Shown piece by piece: positions 25,397 to 33,603 of a DNA stretch of 64,000 nt. A program made the translations under genes and the position numbers. The stretch comes from Rhizorhapis sp036570425. GTDB taxonomy: Bacteria > Pseudomonadota > Alphaproteobacteria > Sphingomonadales > Sphingomonadaceae. The DNA is taken from contig DATCYF010000018.1 of the NCBI GenBank assembly GCA_036570425.1, forward strand, positions 124,001-188,000, written 5' to 3'. Under the pieces are notes generated by a model. The model searched no databases, was not told where the DNA came from, and saw only the letters and a list, made by a program, of their open reading frames with translations. Positions within the stretch are counted from its first letter, which is position 1; every line of letters starts with the position of its first letter.

Positions 25397-25879
25397 ATGG
25401 AAACGATGCGAAGTCGAGCGATACACGTCGTGGGCAGTTGCCGCTGCGGCGGAATTCAGTTGGAGATCACAGCGGCACCACTGCTTACAATGGCTTGCCA
25501 CTGCGTTGGCTGTCAAAAAATGACGGCCAGTGCGTTTTCCTTAAGCGCAGCCATTCCGACGCAGGGATTTCGCGTGACGAGCGGCGAGCCAGTAATTGGC
25601 GGATTGCACGGGACGGAGCGACATTATTTCTGTCCCTTTTGCTTGAGCTGGTTGTTTACGAAACCCGCAGGAATTGACGTCTTTGTCAACGTGCGTTCCA
25701 CCATGCTCATGGAACAGGCCTGGGCCGAACCCTTCATAGAAACCTTCACGTCGGAGAAGCTGAACTGGGCCTCTACGCCAGCCCGACACAGCTATGCCGG
25801 GTTTCCTCCGCCTGATGCTTACGAGCGACTGATGGCAGAGTTCGCAGCACGAGATGTGCCATCAGCAACGAACCCCTAA
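25397..25879 (+). CDS. GFA family protein (glutathione-dependent formaldehyde-activating enzyme fold)
   Basis: A 160-residue zinc protein of the GFA/CENP-V family. Cysteine ligands are visible in GSCRCGGIQ, CHCVGCQK and FCPFCLS. Many members have no known substrate, so formaldehyde activity should not be assumed. The ATG at 25397 is used; the domain would also fit an ATG at 25406. Convergent with sdhA. Confidence 0.85.
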   Translation: METMRSRAIHVVGSCRCGGIQLEITAAPLLTMACHCVGCQKMTASAFSLSAAIPTQGFRVTSGEPVIGGLHGTERHYFCPFCLSWLFTKPAGIDVFVNVRSTMLMEQAWAEPFIETFTSEKLNWASTPARHSYAGFPPPDAYERLMAEFAARDVPSATNP

Positions 25880-25958
25880 CCGTAACGGCCCAAGCAGATC
25901 ACGAAAGTCTTTCGTAAGCCCAATGGCTCCAGGCGTGTCTCCTATTTTACACTACTGT

Positions 25959-25988
25959 CGCAAGCGGGAGCATAGCCGCCCGCTTGCG
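25959..25988. terminator. Perfect 10-bp stem between convergent genes
   Basis: CGCAAGCGGG pairs with CCCGCTTGCG around a 10-base loop, 10 bp beyond the sdhA stop. There is no T-tract on either side, so it may be a Rho-dependent or RNA-stabilising 3' structure rather than a classical terminator. Confidence 0.55.
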
Positions 25989-25997
25989 GCGGGAGAA

Positions 25998-27800
25998 TTA
26001 ATATACCCGCTTTTTCGGCTGGATATATTCGACTTCGTCCGTCAGCGTATAATCATGCACTGGCCGCGCATCCAGCGTCACCTTGCCGCCCTTGCCGCCC
26101 CAGCCCTCAAACCAGGAGATGGTGTGCTTCATCCAGTTCGCATCATCGCGTTCTGGATAATCCTCGTGCATGTGGGCGCCGCGGCTTTCCTTGCGGTTGA
26201 TTGCGCCCTTGATCGTGCATTGGGCCTGACTGATCAGATTGTCGAGTTCGAGCGTTTCGACCAGATCTGTATTCCAGATCAGCGACTTGTCGGTAACATC
26301 TATATCCTGCATGCGGGCATAGACTTTATCCATTTTTTCGACGCCCTCAGCCATCAGCTCCTCGGTGCGGAACACGGCGCAATGCGCCTGCATCGTCTTT
26401 TGCATTTCCAGACGAATTTGAGCGGTCGGCGAACCGCCCTTCGCGTTACGGAAATGATCGAGGCGGGTCAGGGCCAGATCAGTTGCATCCTTGGGCAAGG
26501 GCTTATGCGCCGTACCTGGCTTGGTAATTTCCGCAATGCGATGCCCCGTGGCCCGGCCAAAGACGACCAGATCGATGAGAGAATTCGAACCAAGGCGATT
26601 CGCGCCATGAACAGAAACACAAGCCGCTTCACCGACAGCAAACAGGCCGGGCACGACTGCGTCCGGATTGCCGTCCCTCAGCGTCACGACTTCACCATGA
26701 TAATTGGTTGGGATGCCGCCCATATTATAATGGACTGTCGGCACCACCGGCAACGGCTGCCGCGTCAAATCAACGCCTGCGAAAATCTTGCCCGTCTCCG
26801 TAATGCCCGGCAGACGCTCGGCAAGAATATTGGGGTCAATATGGTCCAGGTGAAGGTAAATATGATCCTTCTCCTTGCCCACGCCCCGACCTTCACGGAT
26901 TTCCATCGCCATGGACCGTGAGACAACGTCCCGGCTGGCGAGATCCTTCGCCGATGGGGCATAGCGCTCCATAAAGCGCTCACCCTCGGAATTGGTGAGA
27001 TATCCACCCTCCCCGCGCGCACCTTCTGTGATGAGCACGCCGGCGCCGTAAATCCCGGTCGGATGGAATTGCACGAATTCCATGTCCTGCAATGGCAGGC
27101 CAGCGCGCAGCACCATGCCGCCGCCGTCTCCAGTGCACGTATGCGCGGACGTCGCGGAGAAATAGCAGCGACCATAGCCGCCGGTTGCCAGAACGACATT
27201 ATGTGCGCGGAAACGATGGATCGAACCGTCCTCCATGCAGAGCGCGATCACACCCCGGCATACGCCATCTTCCATGATGAGATCGAGCGCGAAATATTCG
27301 ATGAAGAAATCGGCGTCGTATTTCAGGCTCTGCTGATAAAGCGTGTGCAGCATGGCGTGGCCGGTGCGGTCGGCAGCGGCGCAGGTGCGCTGCGCAGCCG
27401 GTCCCGCGCCCATATTTTGCATCATGCCGCCGAAGGGGCGTTGATAGATCTTGCCCTCTTCAGTCCGGCTGAACGGAACGCCCGCATGCTCCAGTTCATA
27501 AACAGCAGCAGGCGCTTCACGGCAGAGATATTCGATTGCGTCCTGATCACCCAGCCAGTCCGACCCCTTCACGGTGTCATACATGTGCCAGGTCCAGTGA
27601 TCGGGTCCCATATTGCCCAGGCTGGCCGCGATGCCACCCTGTGCCGCGACCGTGTGGCTGCGCGTGGGAAAGACTTTGGTGATGCAGGCGGTCTTCAGGC
27701 CGCTTTCGGCAATCCCCATAGTCGCACGCAAGCCGGAGCCGCCCGCACCCACCACAATAGCATCATAGGTGTGATCGATGATTTTATATGCGTCTGACAT
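25998..27800 (-). CDS. sdhA: Succinate dehydrogenase flavoprotein subunit
   Basis: Oxidises succinate to fumarate in complex II. The 600-residue product has the FAD loop VVGAGGSGLRATMG and the covalent-flavin histidine in RSHTVAAQGG. The substrate segments HPTGIYG, REGRGVG and VHGANRLGSNSL are also present. It overlaps sdhD by 1 bp. The Fe-S subunit gene sdhB, which usually follows sdhA, is not present: the next gene is on the opposite strand. Confidence 0.98.
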   Translation of the reverse strand: MSDAYKIIDHTYDAIVVGAGGSGLRATMGIAESGLKTACITKVFPTRSHTVAAQGGIAASLGNMGPDHWTWHMYDTVKGSDWLGDQDAIEYLCREAPAAVYELEHAGVPFSRTEEGKIYQRPFGGMMQNMGAGPAAQRTCAAADRTGHAMLHTLYQQSLKYDADFFIEYFALDLIMEDGVCRGVIALCMEDGSIHRFRAHNVVLATGGYGRCYFSATSAHTCTGDGGGMVLRAGLPLQDMEFVQFHPTGIYGAGVLITEGARGEGGYLTNSEGERFMERYAPSAKDLASRDVVSRSMAMEIREGRGVGKEKDHIYLHLDHIDPNILAERLPGITETGKIFAGVDLTRQPLPVVPTVHYNMGGIPTNYHGEVVTLRDGNPDAVVPGLFAVGEAACVSVHGANRLGSNSLIDLVVFGRATGHRIAEITKPGTAHKPLPKDATDLALTRLDHFRNAKGGSPTAQIRLEMQKTMQAHCAVFRTEELMAEGVEKMDKVYARMQDIDVTDKSLIWNTDLVETLELDNLISQAQCTIKGAINRKESRGAHMHEDYPERDDANWMKHTISWFEGWGGKGGKVTLDARPVHDYTLTDEVEYIQPKKRVY

Positions 27801-28189
27801 CAGGCCACTGCCCCCGAAAATGCGATCTTTGCGACAGCGAAAATGCCAAGCGCGGCGCCGCCGATGGCGTAGAAGTTAAGAAGAAGAATGGCGCCAAACT
27901 TCAGCGCGTCATCGTGGACATAATCCTCGATCATGACCTGCAGCCCCAACCGAAAATGGTAGAAGACATTCGCCAGCATCAATATCATCGGCACCGCGAC
28001 CAGCGGCTCAGCCAGCCAGGCCGTAACCTGCTCATACTCAAGGCCTGGCAACCGCAACAGGCTAATGATCAGCCAAAGGACCAGGATAAGGTTGCCAACA
28101 GCAGTAATCCGCTGATGCAGCCAATGGTGAGAGCCCGAACGCGCGGAGCCCAGACCGCGCACGCGGCCAAGTTCAGTACCAGTGCCCAT
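27800..28189 (-). CDS. sdhD: Succinate dehydrogenase membrane anchor subunit D
   Basis: A 129-residue membrane subunit of complex II with three hydrophobic helices. The SdhD signature GSHHWLHQRITAVGN comes near the N-terminus, and FYHFRLGLQVMIEDYVHDD supplies the heme/quinone-side residues. The ATG at 28189 shares one base with the sdhC stop (TGATG). Confidence 0.94.
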   Translation of the reverse strand: MGTGTELGRVRGLGSARSGSHHWLHQRITAVGNLILVLWLIISLLRLPGLEYEQVTAWLAEPLVAVPMILMLANVFYHFRLGLQVMIEDYVHDDALKFGAILLLNFYAIGGAALGIFAVAKIAFSGAVA

Positions 28190-28584
28190 CAGATGCTTCC
28201 CGAAAAGATGTAGAGCCAGACCGCAACGGTCGCGATTACCGAAATGAAGGGAATGGCGACGGACCAACTCTTGTTGGTCTTCAGCTCATAACCCGCGCCG
28301 GTGTCGAGCACGAAATGGCGCAGGCCCGAACAAAGATGCTGAAAAAACGCCCAGGTAAGGCCAATCATGACAATGTAGCCGGGGATGGATGTCGCGCAGC
28401 TAATGAACTGGTCATAAGCCGCCTTTCCGCTCGCAGCGGCCAGCAGCCACCAGACAATGCCTATCGCCCCAACGATCGCCATGCCGTCTCCGGTCACCCG
28501 ATGAAGAATGGAGATCAGCATATGCGGTCCCCATTTCCATATGCTCAAATGCGGCGAAAGCGGGCGATTATGCGATTGCGCCAT
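28189..28584 (-). CDS. sdhC: Succinate dehydrogenase cytochrome b556 subunit
   Basis: A 131-residue membrane subunit of complex II. RPLSPHLSIWKWGPHMLISILHR is the family signature of quinone-site residues (split here as RPLSPHLSIW and SILHRVTG), and the heme histidine is in HLCSGLRHFVLD. Three membrane helices are visible. The ATG at 28584 has AGGA 8 nt upstream. First gene of sdhCDA. Confidence 0.94.
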   Translation of the reverse strand: MAQSHNRPLSPHLSIWKWGPHMLISILHRVTGDGMAIVGAIGIVWWLLAAASGKAAYDQFISCATSIPGYIVMIGLTWAFFQHLCSGLRHFVLDTGAGYELKTNKSWSVAIPFISVIATVAVWLYIFSGSI

Positions 28585-28804
28585 TGCTATATCCTGTTCT
28601 ATCTCGAATCCCGGCCCGTTTAGCGCAATCTTCACAACATGCAAATGCCTGGAGCAATGCGAAGCCTACTGCCTGCGACGCCGATCCCATATAGCGGTAA
28701 AACCCCGATCGAACGACGCTAAGGGATGATTAACCATCCGTCGATATACCGGACGGTACAAGGCCAAATGACCTGAAACAGACGGAATTGGAAGGCGGCA
28801 TATC

Positions 28805-30139
28805 ATGACTCTCCGGATGAAATCCGATGTCACCATGCAGGAAAGACTAAAGGATTTTGATCCGGATGGAGCGCTGCGGCAACATGCGCGTGAGATATTC
28901 GAGCTTTTGAAAGAGGATATCCATCATCTGCCGGCTACCTTCTGGAATAATGTCCTGGAACGTTCCGGCTTGAAGTACCGGATGTCTCCTACGCAAATCG
29001 ACGAAGCGATTCAGCGAAGCCAGGAATATGTCCGTGCAAAATATTCCAATTTTGGTGACGAATCCTGGGCCGACATAGCACGCGGCTACGCCCGATCTGC
29101 TCCGGAGTTGGGCATTTCTCTGCGTTGCCTTCTTGCCTGCCTTGCCACCGCGCACGAACAAACGATGGAGAAGATCTTCACCTGCTGCCCGGATGATCGG
29201 ACACGAGCCTCTCGCCTGGCCGCTGCGGTCCTGCGTATGGCTGTCATAGAAGCCGAAATCATGTACTCGGCGCTTGCCGATGATCAGGCCGAGCAGGAAT
29301 TGAAGGCGCGGCAGCACAACAGCGCCTTGTTCGAACAGAAAATCGTCAGCGAAGTAGATAGTGCATCGCGCGTAGGCGAAGGATTGCGAGAACAGGCGAA
29401 GGATGCATCCGCGGCAACCCGTGGCATGCTGGGCAAAGCATCCGAAGTAGCGGCCGCAGCCGAGCAATCGGCCCTCGCCATGCGGGAGGCGGCATTGACA
29501 TCAGCCGGCCTTATCCGCGCGATAGAAGACGCCCGTACCGAAGTAGAAAGCGCTGCTGAAGTGGCCATGCGCGCCTCTAATCAGGCGGGGGACGCCGTTG
29601 CCATGTCCACCACCCTTTCCGAACATGCGCAGTCGATCGAATCCATTCTGAGCCTGATCCGTGACATTGCCGGGCAAACCAATCTTCTTGCGCTCAACGC
29701 AACCATTGAGGCTGCTCGCGCTGGCGATGCGGGACGCGGATTTGCGGTTGTCGCCCAGGAAGTAAAGAGCCTGGCCAATCAAACCGCGCGAGCCACAGAT
29801 GACATCGCTTCGAAGATCAGCACTATTCAGTCCGCGACACAGCAATCTGTCGAAACCAATGAGCGCATCCGGGAAACAGTGAATGAAGTGCAGGCATCGG
29901 CCAACCGTATTCGCCAGGCCATGGACGCGCAGGCGCAGACCGTCACGATGATTACTGCGGCCGTCGACGAAACTGCTCTGGCCGCCGATTCCATGTCTGC
30001 CACTATTTCGGCCATCCGGCAGGATACTGACGTTGTCGCGTCCGAAATCGATGCTTTGGAGCGAGGCTTCAGCAGCGTCGAAGGCAAGCTCGCAACGCTG
30101 CGCGAGGCATCGGCAGAACTCAGCAGGCGAGTCGCCTGA
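28805..30139 (+). CDS. Soluble methyl-accepting chemotaxis-type transducer
   Basis: A 444-residue protein without membrane spans. The C-terminal signalling domain is clear: the hairpin tip starts at residue 287 (DIAGQTNLLALNATIEAARA, then GDAGRGFAVVAQEVKSLANQ), flanked by Ala/Glu-rich coiled coil. The N-terminal 150 residues are helical (LRQHAREIFELLKEDIHHLP, then FWNNVLERSG) and could be a protoglobin-like sensor as in HemAT. I could not assign a proximal histidine, so heme binding is only a suggestion. No che genes lie nearby. Confidence 0.88.
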   Translation: MTLRMKSDVTMQERLKDFDPDGALRQHAREIFELLKEDIHHLPATFWNNVLERSGLKYRMSPTQIDEAIQRSQEYVRAKYSNFGDESWADIARGYARSAPELGISLRCLLACLATAHEQTMEKIFTCCPDDRTRASRLAAAVLRMAVIEAEIMYSALADDQAEQELKARQHNSALFEQKIVSEVDSASRVGEGLREQAKDASAATRGMLGKASEVAAAAEQSALAMREAALTSAGLIRAIEDARTEVESAAEVAMRASNQAGDAVAMSTTLSEHAQSIESILSLIRDIAGQTNLLALNATIEAARAGDAGRGFAVVAQEVKSLANQTARATDDIASKISTIQSATQQSVETNERIRETVNEVQASANRIRQAMDAQAQTVTMITAAVDETALAADSMSATISAIRQDTDVVASEIDALERGFSSVEGKLATLREASAELSRRVA

Positions 30140-30180
30140 GAGGAATTTGACATCGCGCCCTGCTCAGCTAATCCGGCTGA

Positions 30181-31194
30181 ATGACAAAGGATCGAAAACA
30201 GCGCGGCCAGCATAGAAACGCCGAAAGCTGGAAACTCACCCTGCCGTGCACCAGGGAGGAGGCAGAAGCGCTAACGCTTGAATTCGAGCCGTTGGCGGAG
30301 ATGGACTCGCCTCCCGTGCTGATGACCAGCGAGCCGGATGCACAGCGCCCCGATCAATGGCAGCTTGATGCCTATTTTGAAGGCAAACCCAATGCCGCCG
30401 CCATTCGGCAGGTTCGTGAACTGGTTCCCAGCGCGCAGAACGCACAAGCCGAGTTGGAGAAGCTACCCGATGAGGATTGGGTGACATTAAGCCAGCAAGG
30501 GCTTCAACCCGTCACAGCCGGGCGGTTCTTTGTCCATAATATGGCGGACGATCCCGTTCCGGCGCAAGCAAAGGCCTTTCTGATCGAAGCCGGTCAGGCC
30601 TTTGGGACAGGCCAGCATGAAACAACGGAGGGATGCCTGCTGATGCTTGACCGCATCAGGCGGTTGGGCCAGCGGCACGACAATATTTGCGACGTGGGCA
30701 CCGGGACTGGCCTGCTCGCCTTCGCCGCGATGCATTTATGGCCGCATGCCTATTGCACCGCGTCGGACATCGATCCTGTTGCGATAGTGGTGTCCGCCGA
30801 GAATGCGCGGACCAACGCTGTCGCGCTGGGCAGGTCTCAGGGCAGATTGACGCTGGTCAGCGCAGCCGGAGCGGATCATCCCACCATCCAGCGGCGGGCG
30901 CCTTATGATCTTGTTATCGCCAATATTCTGGCAGGACCGCTGATCGAACTGGCGCCGTCCCTTTCCGCTGTCTTGGCGGAGGGTGGAACACTAATCCTTG
31001 CGGGATTGCTTGCGCCCCAGGCGGACCGGGTGCTTGCCGCTTATCGCGCCCAGGGCCTGCGCCTTGCTGACCGTATCGATAACGGCCAATGGCCCACCCT
31101 TCGGTTGCGCAAGCGCAATGTAATGGCGTGGAAACGGCCAAGAAGGATTGTGGCCGGACGCAATGGCGAAGCTCCCGGCTTCGGGAGTTGGTAA
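30181..31194 (+). CDS. prmA: Ribosomal protein L11 methyltransferase
   Basis: SAM-dependent enzyme trimethylating ribosomal protein L11. The 337-residue product has the PrmA lead-in AFGTGQHETTEGCL, the SAM loop DVGTGTGLLAFAA, ASDIDPVAI and the active-site LVIANILAGPL. The N-terminal domain is longer than in E. coli and the tail ends FGSW. It lies 41 bp after the transducer gene. An 8-bp hairpin just before its stop (around 31170-31189) may take part in termination. Confidence 0.93.
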   Translation: MTKDRKQRGQHRNAESWKLTLPCTREEAEALTLEFEPLAEMDSPPVLMTSEPDAQRPDQWQLDAYFEGKPNAAAIRQVRELVPSAQNAQAELEKLPDEDWVTLSQQGLQPVTAGRFFVHNMADDPVPAQAKAFLIEAGQAFGTGQHETTEGCLLMLDRIRRLGQRHDNICDVGTGTGLLAFAAMHLWPHAYCTASDIDPVAIVVSAENARTNAVALGRSQGRLTLVSAAGADHPTIQRRAPYDLVIANILAGPLIELAPSLSAVLAEGGTLILAGLLAPQADRVLAAYRAQGLRLADRIDNGQWPTLRLRKRNVMAWKRPRRIVAGRNGEAPGFGSW

Positions 31195-31297
31195 ACGCCA
31201 ATTGCCAGCCGTAGGGCAAAAGCATAGCCGATCCGCCTCGCGGCGCAACGCCCTTCTTTCCGCAACATCGACCGGCGGACCGGCGCCCGGTCAACGC

Positions 31298-31762
31298 TCA
31301 ATCGTCGCGGGAAACCTTCTCCTGCCGTTCGTGCCGCTCCTGCGCTTCAACCGTCATTGTGGCAATGGGGCGGGCTTCCAGTCGTCCGAGCGAGATTGGC
31401 TCGCCGGTGACTTCGCAATAGCCATATTCGCCATCGTCAATCCGGCGCAACGCTGCGTCGATTTTCGCTATGAGCTTGCGCTGGCGATCGCGAGTACGAA
31501 GTTCGATTGACCAATCCGTTTCGCTGGAAGCGCGGTCATTAAGATCGGGTTCGCGAAGCGGCTCCTTCTGCAGAACGGCCAATGTGCCTTCCGCTTCGCT
31601 CAATATCTTCTTTTTCCAATTAAGCAGCAGTTGCCGAAAATACTCCAGTTGCCGCTCATTCATAAATTCTTCGTCCGGCGAGGGACGGTAATCATCCGGC
31701 AAGGAAAGATCCTCCTTTTCCAGGGAATCCATGTCTTCCGGCGAATTCACAACTGACGCCAT
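31298..31762 (-). CDS. dksA: RNA polymerase-binding transcription factor DksA
   Basis: A 154-residue secondary-channel regulator that works with ppGpp at stringent promoters. The coiled-coil tip motif is visible as DLNDRAS (DxxDxA), preceded by FMNERQLEYFRQLLLNWKKK. The globular C-terminus reads YGYCEVTGEPISLGRLEARP: three of the four classical zinc cysteines are replaced, as in zinc-independent DksA variants of alphaproteobacteria. The ATG at 31762 has GGAGG upstream; the longer frame to 31855 is rejected. Confidence 0.94.
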   Translation of the reverse strand: MASVVNSPEDMDSLEKEDLSLPDDYRPSPDEEFMNERQLEYFRQLLLNWKKKILSEAEGTLAVLQKEPLREPDLNDRASSETDWSIELRTRDRQRKLIAKIDAALRRIDDGEYGYCEVTGEPISLGRLEARPIATMTVEAQERHERQEKVSRDD

Positions 31763-32209
31763 AGGGCCTCCGCGACAACGTCTGGCGGTCGATCCCACCA
31801 GACGGGCTTTACCAGTCAGGGGCCTATAACCGTGCGTTGCGAGCGGCACAAGCACCTTCTGATACCGGCATGAACATCCTGAGACGGCGCCTTCATCATA
31901 GGACCGATGCCTTCTGCCCCTGGTCCAAAGACAAGTTCATGATTCCCCTATGTAAAGCGAACAGAGCCAAAAAGTCTTTCCTTTGGATAATCCGAACAGG
32001 ACCATGTCCAGACCCAGGGCAAAGGCTCCATAACGCTCCAAAATGTGACGTTAACCATTTTTCGTAATAACTGGACTGCCAATTCGTTCAACTGTGTTGC
32101 GGAATCACGGTTAATCCCATTGCGGTTAATGGTTTCTTCTGCACTTTAGGATATCGGGTGCGTAACGGGCGGAACTTGATCTCCGCGGAGAACAAAAAGA
32201 GTATCGAAA
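31763..32209. other. Non-coding region, about 450 bp
   Basis: Divergent promoter region between dksA and the Ser-rich surface protein. I see no supported gene. Near the right end are two direct copies of CGGTTAAT (32108-32115 and 32123-32130), 15 bp apart on centre, which could be regulator half-sites for the downstream gene. Confidence 0.5.
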
Positions 32210-33022
32210 ATGTCAGTACGGATGGCCTTGGCTAAATTATGCGCTTGCGCTTGTGGCGGAGCGATCATCGGGGGAGGTGCTGTGCATATCGCCGAATCCC
32301 CCCGACCGGCGCATCTGACAAAGATCAAGAGCATAAAGCATGCTCCAAAGGAGCAAGCCGCCGAGCGAATCCGCCGCACCGTTACCACAACCGCCTGCGC
32401 GCCGGGGCTAGTGACGATCGCGACTCAGGCGGCTCCCATTCCCTTGCCTCCGGTGCAGCCCGCCATGCCTGCAGAATTTCCGGTCACCTCAAGCGGCGGC
32501 GGCGTACCCGTCGTGATCGGTGGCAGTGGCGGCTGGGGAGGCAGCGGCGGCTTCTTCGGTGGCTTTTTCGGCGGGGGAGGATCCGGCGGTGGCAGCGTGG
32601 TCGTGTCATCGACGACGAGCGGCGGCTCCACAAGCACCGGAGGAAGTTCGACCAGTACAGGCGGAAGCTCTACCAGTACCGGAGGAAGCTCTACCAGCAC
32701 GGGAGGAAGTTCGACGAGCACCAGCAGCGGCGGCACGTCTTCTTCTTCGAGCAGTTCGTCCTCGTCCAGTTCATCTTCAAGCAGTTCGGGTGGCACTTCA
32801 AGTTTTGGCAATTCCAGCTCTTCTACATCCTCGTCAACCAGCAGCTCAACTTCCACCTCTTCCAGTTCCAGTTCCAGCAGCAGCGGTGGCACCACCAGCA
32901 GCAGTTCGACAGGCGGTACGCCTGTTCCCGCGCCGCCCATGATCCTGCTCTTCGGTGCGGCCGCCGCAGCGCTTGTCGCGCGGAAACGGTTGAGCTCGAA
33001 AGGCCCGGCCCAGTCGGACTGA
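32210..33022 (+). CDS. Ser/Gly-rich surface protein with PEP-CTERM-like sorting tail
   Basis: A 270-residue protein of low complexity. The N-terminus (residues 1-25) can serve as a signal sequence. A Gly-rich block (GGSGGWGGSGGFFGGFFGGG) is followed by GGSSTST heptad repeats at about residues 144-171, and then by Ser-only runs. The C-terminus reads TPVPAPPMILLFG, a hydrophobic helix, then ARKR, which is the layout of PEP-CTERM sorting signals with PAPP in place of PEP. It would be processed by an exosortase and exported. No exosortase is in the window. The poly-Ser region suggests heavy glycosylation (inference). Confidence 0.75.
   Translation: MSVRMALAKLCACACGGAIIGGGAVHIAESPRPAHLTKIKSIKHAPKEQAAERIRRTVTTTACAPGLVTIATQAAPIPLPPVQPAMPAEFPVTSSGGGVPVVIGGSGGWGGSGGFFGGFFGGGGSGGGSVVVSSTTSGGSTSTGGSSTSTGGSSTSTGGSSTSTGGSSTSTSSGGTSSSSSSSSSSSSSSSSSGGTSSFGNSSSSTSSSTSSSTSTSSSSSSSSSGGTTSSSSTGGTPVPAPPMILLFGAAAAALVARKRLSSKGPAQSD
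32639..32722 (+). repeat. Four 21-bp tandem repeats inside the Ser-rich gene
   Basis: Four in-frame units beginning GGAGGAAGTTCGACCAG or close variants, each encoding GGSSTST. They start at 32639, 32660, 32681 and 32702, with a degenerate 18-bp unit before them at 32621. Units differ mainly at synonymous sites. Length variation between strains by slippage is plausible. Confidence 0.9.
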
Positions 33023-33049
33023 CCAGCCCGGTCCTTCAAAGCCCTTCGT

Positions 33050-33490
33050 TCATGCCTGCAATATTATTTTTTCGATGTCCGGAACTGTGTGACCGGTCAG
33101 ATCCTTGCTGATTTCTCCCACCAGGCGCTCTTCGACCTCTTTATGATAATGCTTGCGTAATTCCCCAAGTGTCCGGGGTGGCGCGACCACGATCAGTTTG
33201 TCATATTCCTTTTTTAACGCGCGTTTCTTGAGTAGTTCCGCTGTGAGTGCAGCAAAGCGCGCCTGCTCCAGTTCATGGAAATCGGTTTCCTGAAACGCGC
33301 TGCGGTGGGAACCAACGCTGTTGGAGGCCCGCCCGGGTTGCGCAGTTCCCTGCTCTCGATCGGCGGGATTATCCTGAACCAATTCGCTCTGCAGTTCCAG
33401 CTTGGGATATTCAGCGCCTCCCTGATTGCGGAAGAGGAGCATCTTGTCTCCATCCGCCACGACAACATAAGTATCGTGAGCCAGTCTCAT
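33050..33490 (-). CDS. Host attachment family protein
   Basis: A 146-residue cytoplasmic protein of the bacterial host-attachment (baeRF/AtsE-like) family. It starts HDTYVVVADGDKMLLFRN, has central FHELEQARFAALTAELLKK, and ends LIVVAPPRTLGELRKHYHK and ISKDLTGHTVPDIEKII. The family name comes from plant-attachment mutants; the biochemical role is unclear and the fold resembles peptide release factor domains. The ATG at 33490 has AAGGAG 7 nt upstream. Convergent with the Ser-rich protein gene and divergent from serS. Confidence 0.88.
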   Translation of the reverse strand: MRLAHDTYVVVADGDKMLLFRNQGGAEYPKLELQSELVQDNPADREQGTAQPGRASNSVGSHRSAFQETDFHELEQARFAALTAELLKKRALKKEYDKLIVVAPPRTLGELRKHYHKEVEERLVGEISKDLTGHTVPDIEKIILQA

Positions 33491-33603
33491 TTCGCATCTC
33501 CTTTTGGCCATCACAATGCAAACGAGCAGAGGCGCACCCGGTTGCCTTATGTATTTCCATAGAGCGCTTGCCAGCACCGCAATCTCGCTTAATAGGCTTG
33601 AAC

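Noticed and set aside
32108..32130. Two CGGTTAAT repeats considered as a CtrA site (TTAA-N7-TTAA)
   Set aside because: The spacing is N11 rather than N7 between the TTAA cores, so it does not fit the CtrA consensus.
32639..32722. Regular direct repeats that might suggest a CRISPR-like array
   Set aside because: The 21-bp units are contiguous, in frame and encode GGSSTST; there are no spacers.
32239..33111. 290-codon frame overlapping the Ser-rich gene in another plus-strand frame
   Set aside because: Arises from the repetitive sequence; the product is Arg/Gln/Phe-rich with no start site or domain. The Ser-rich frame has signal, sorting tail and synonymous repeat variation.
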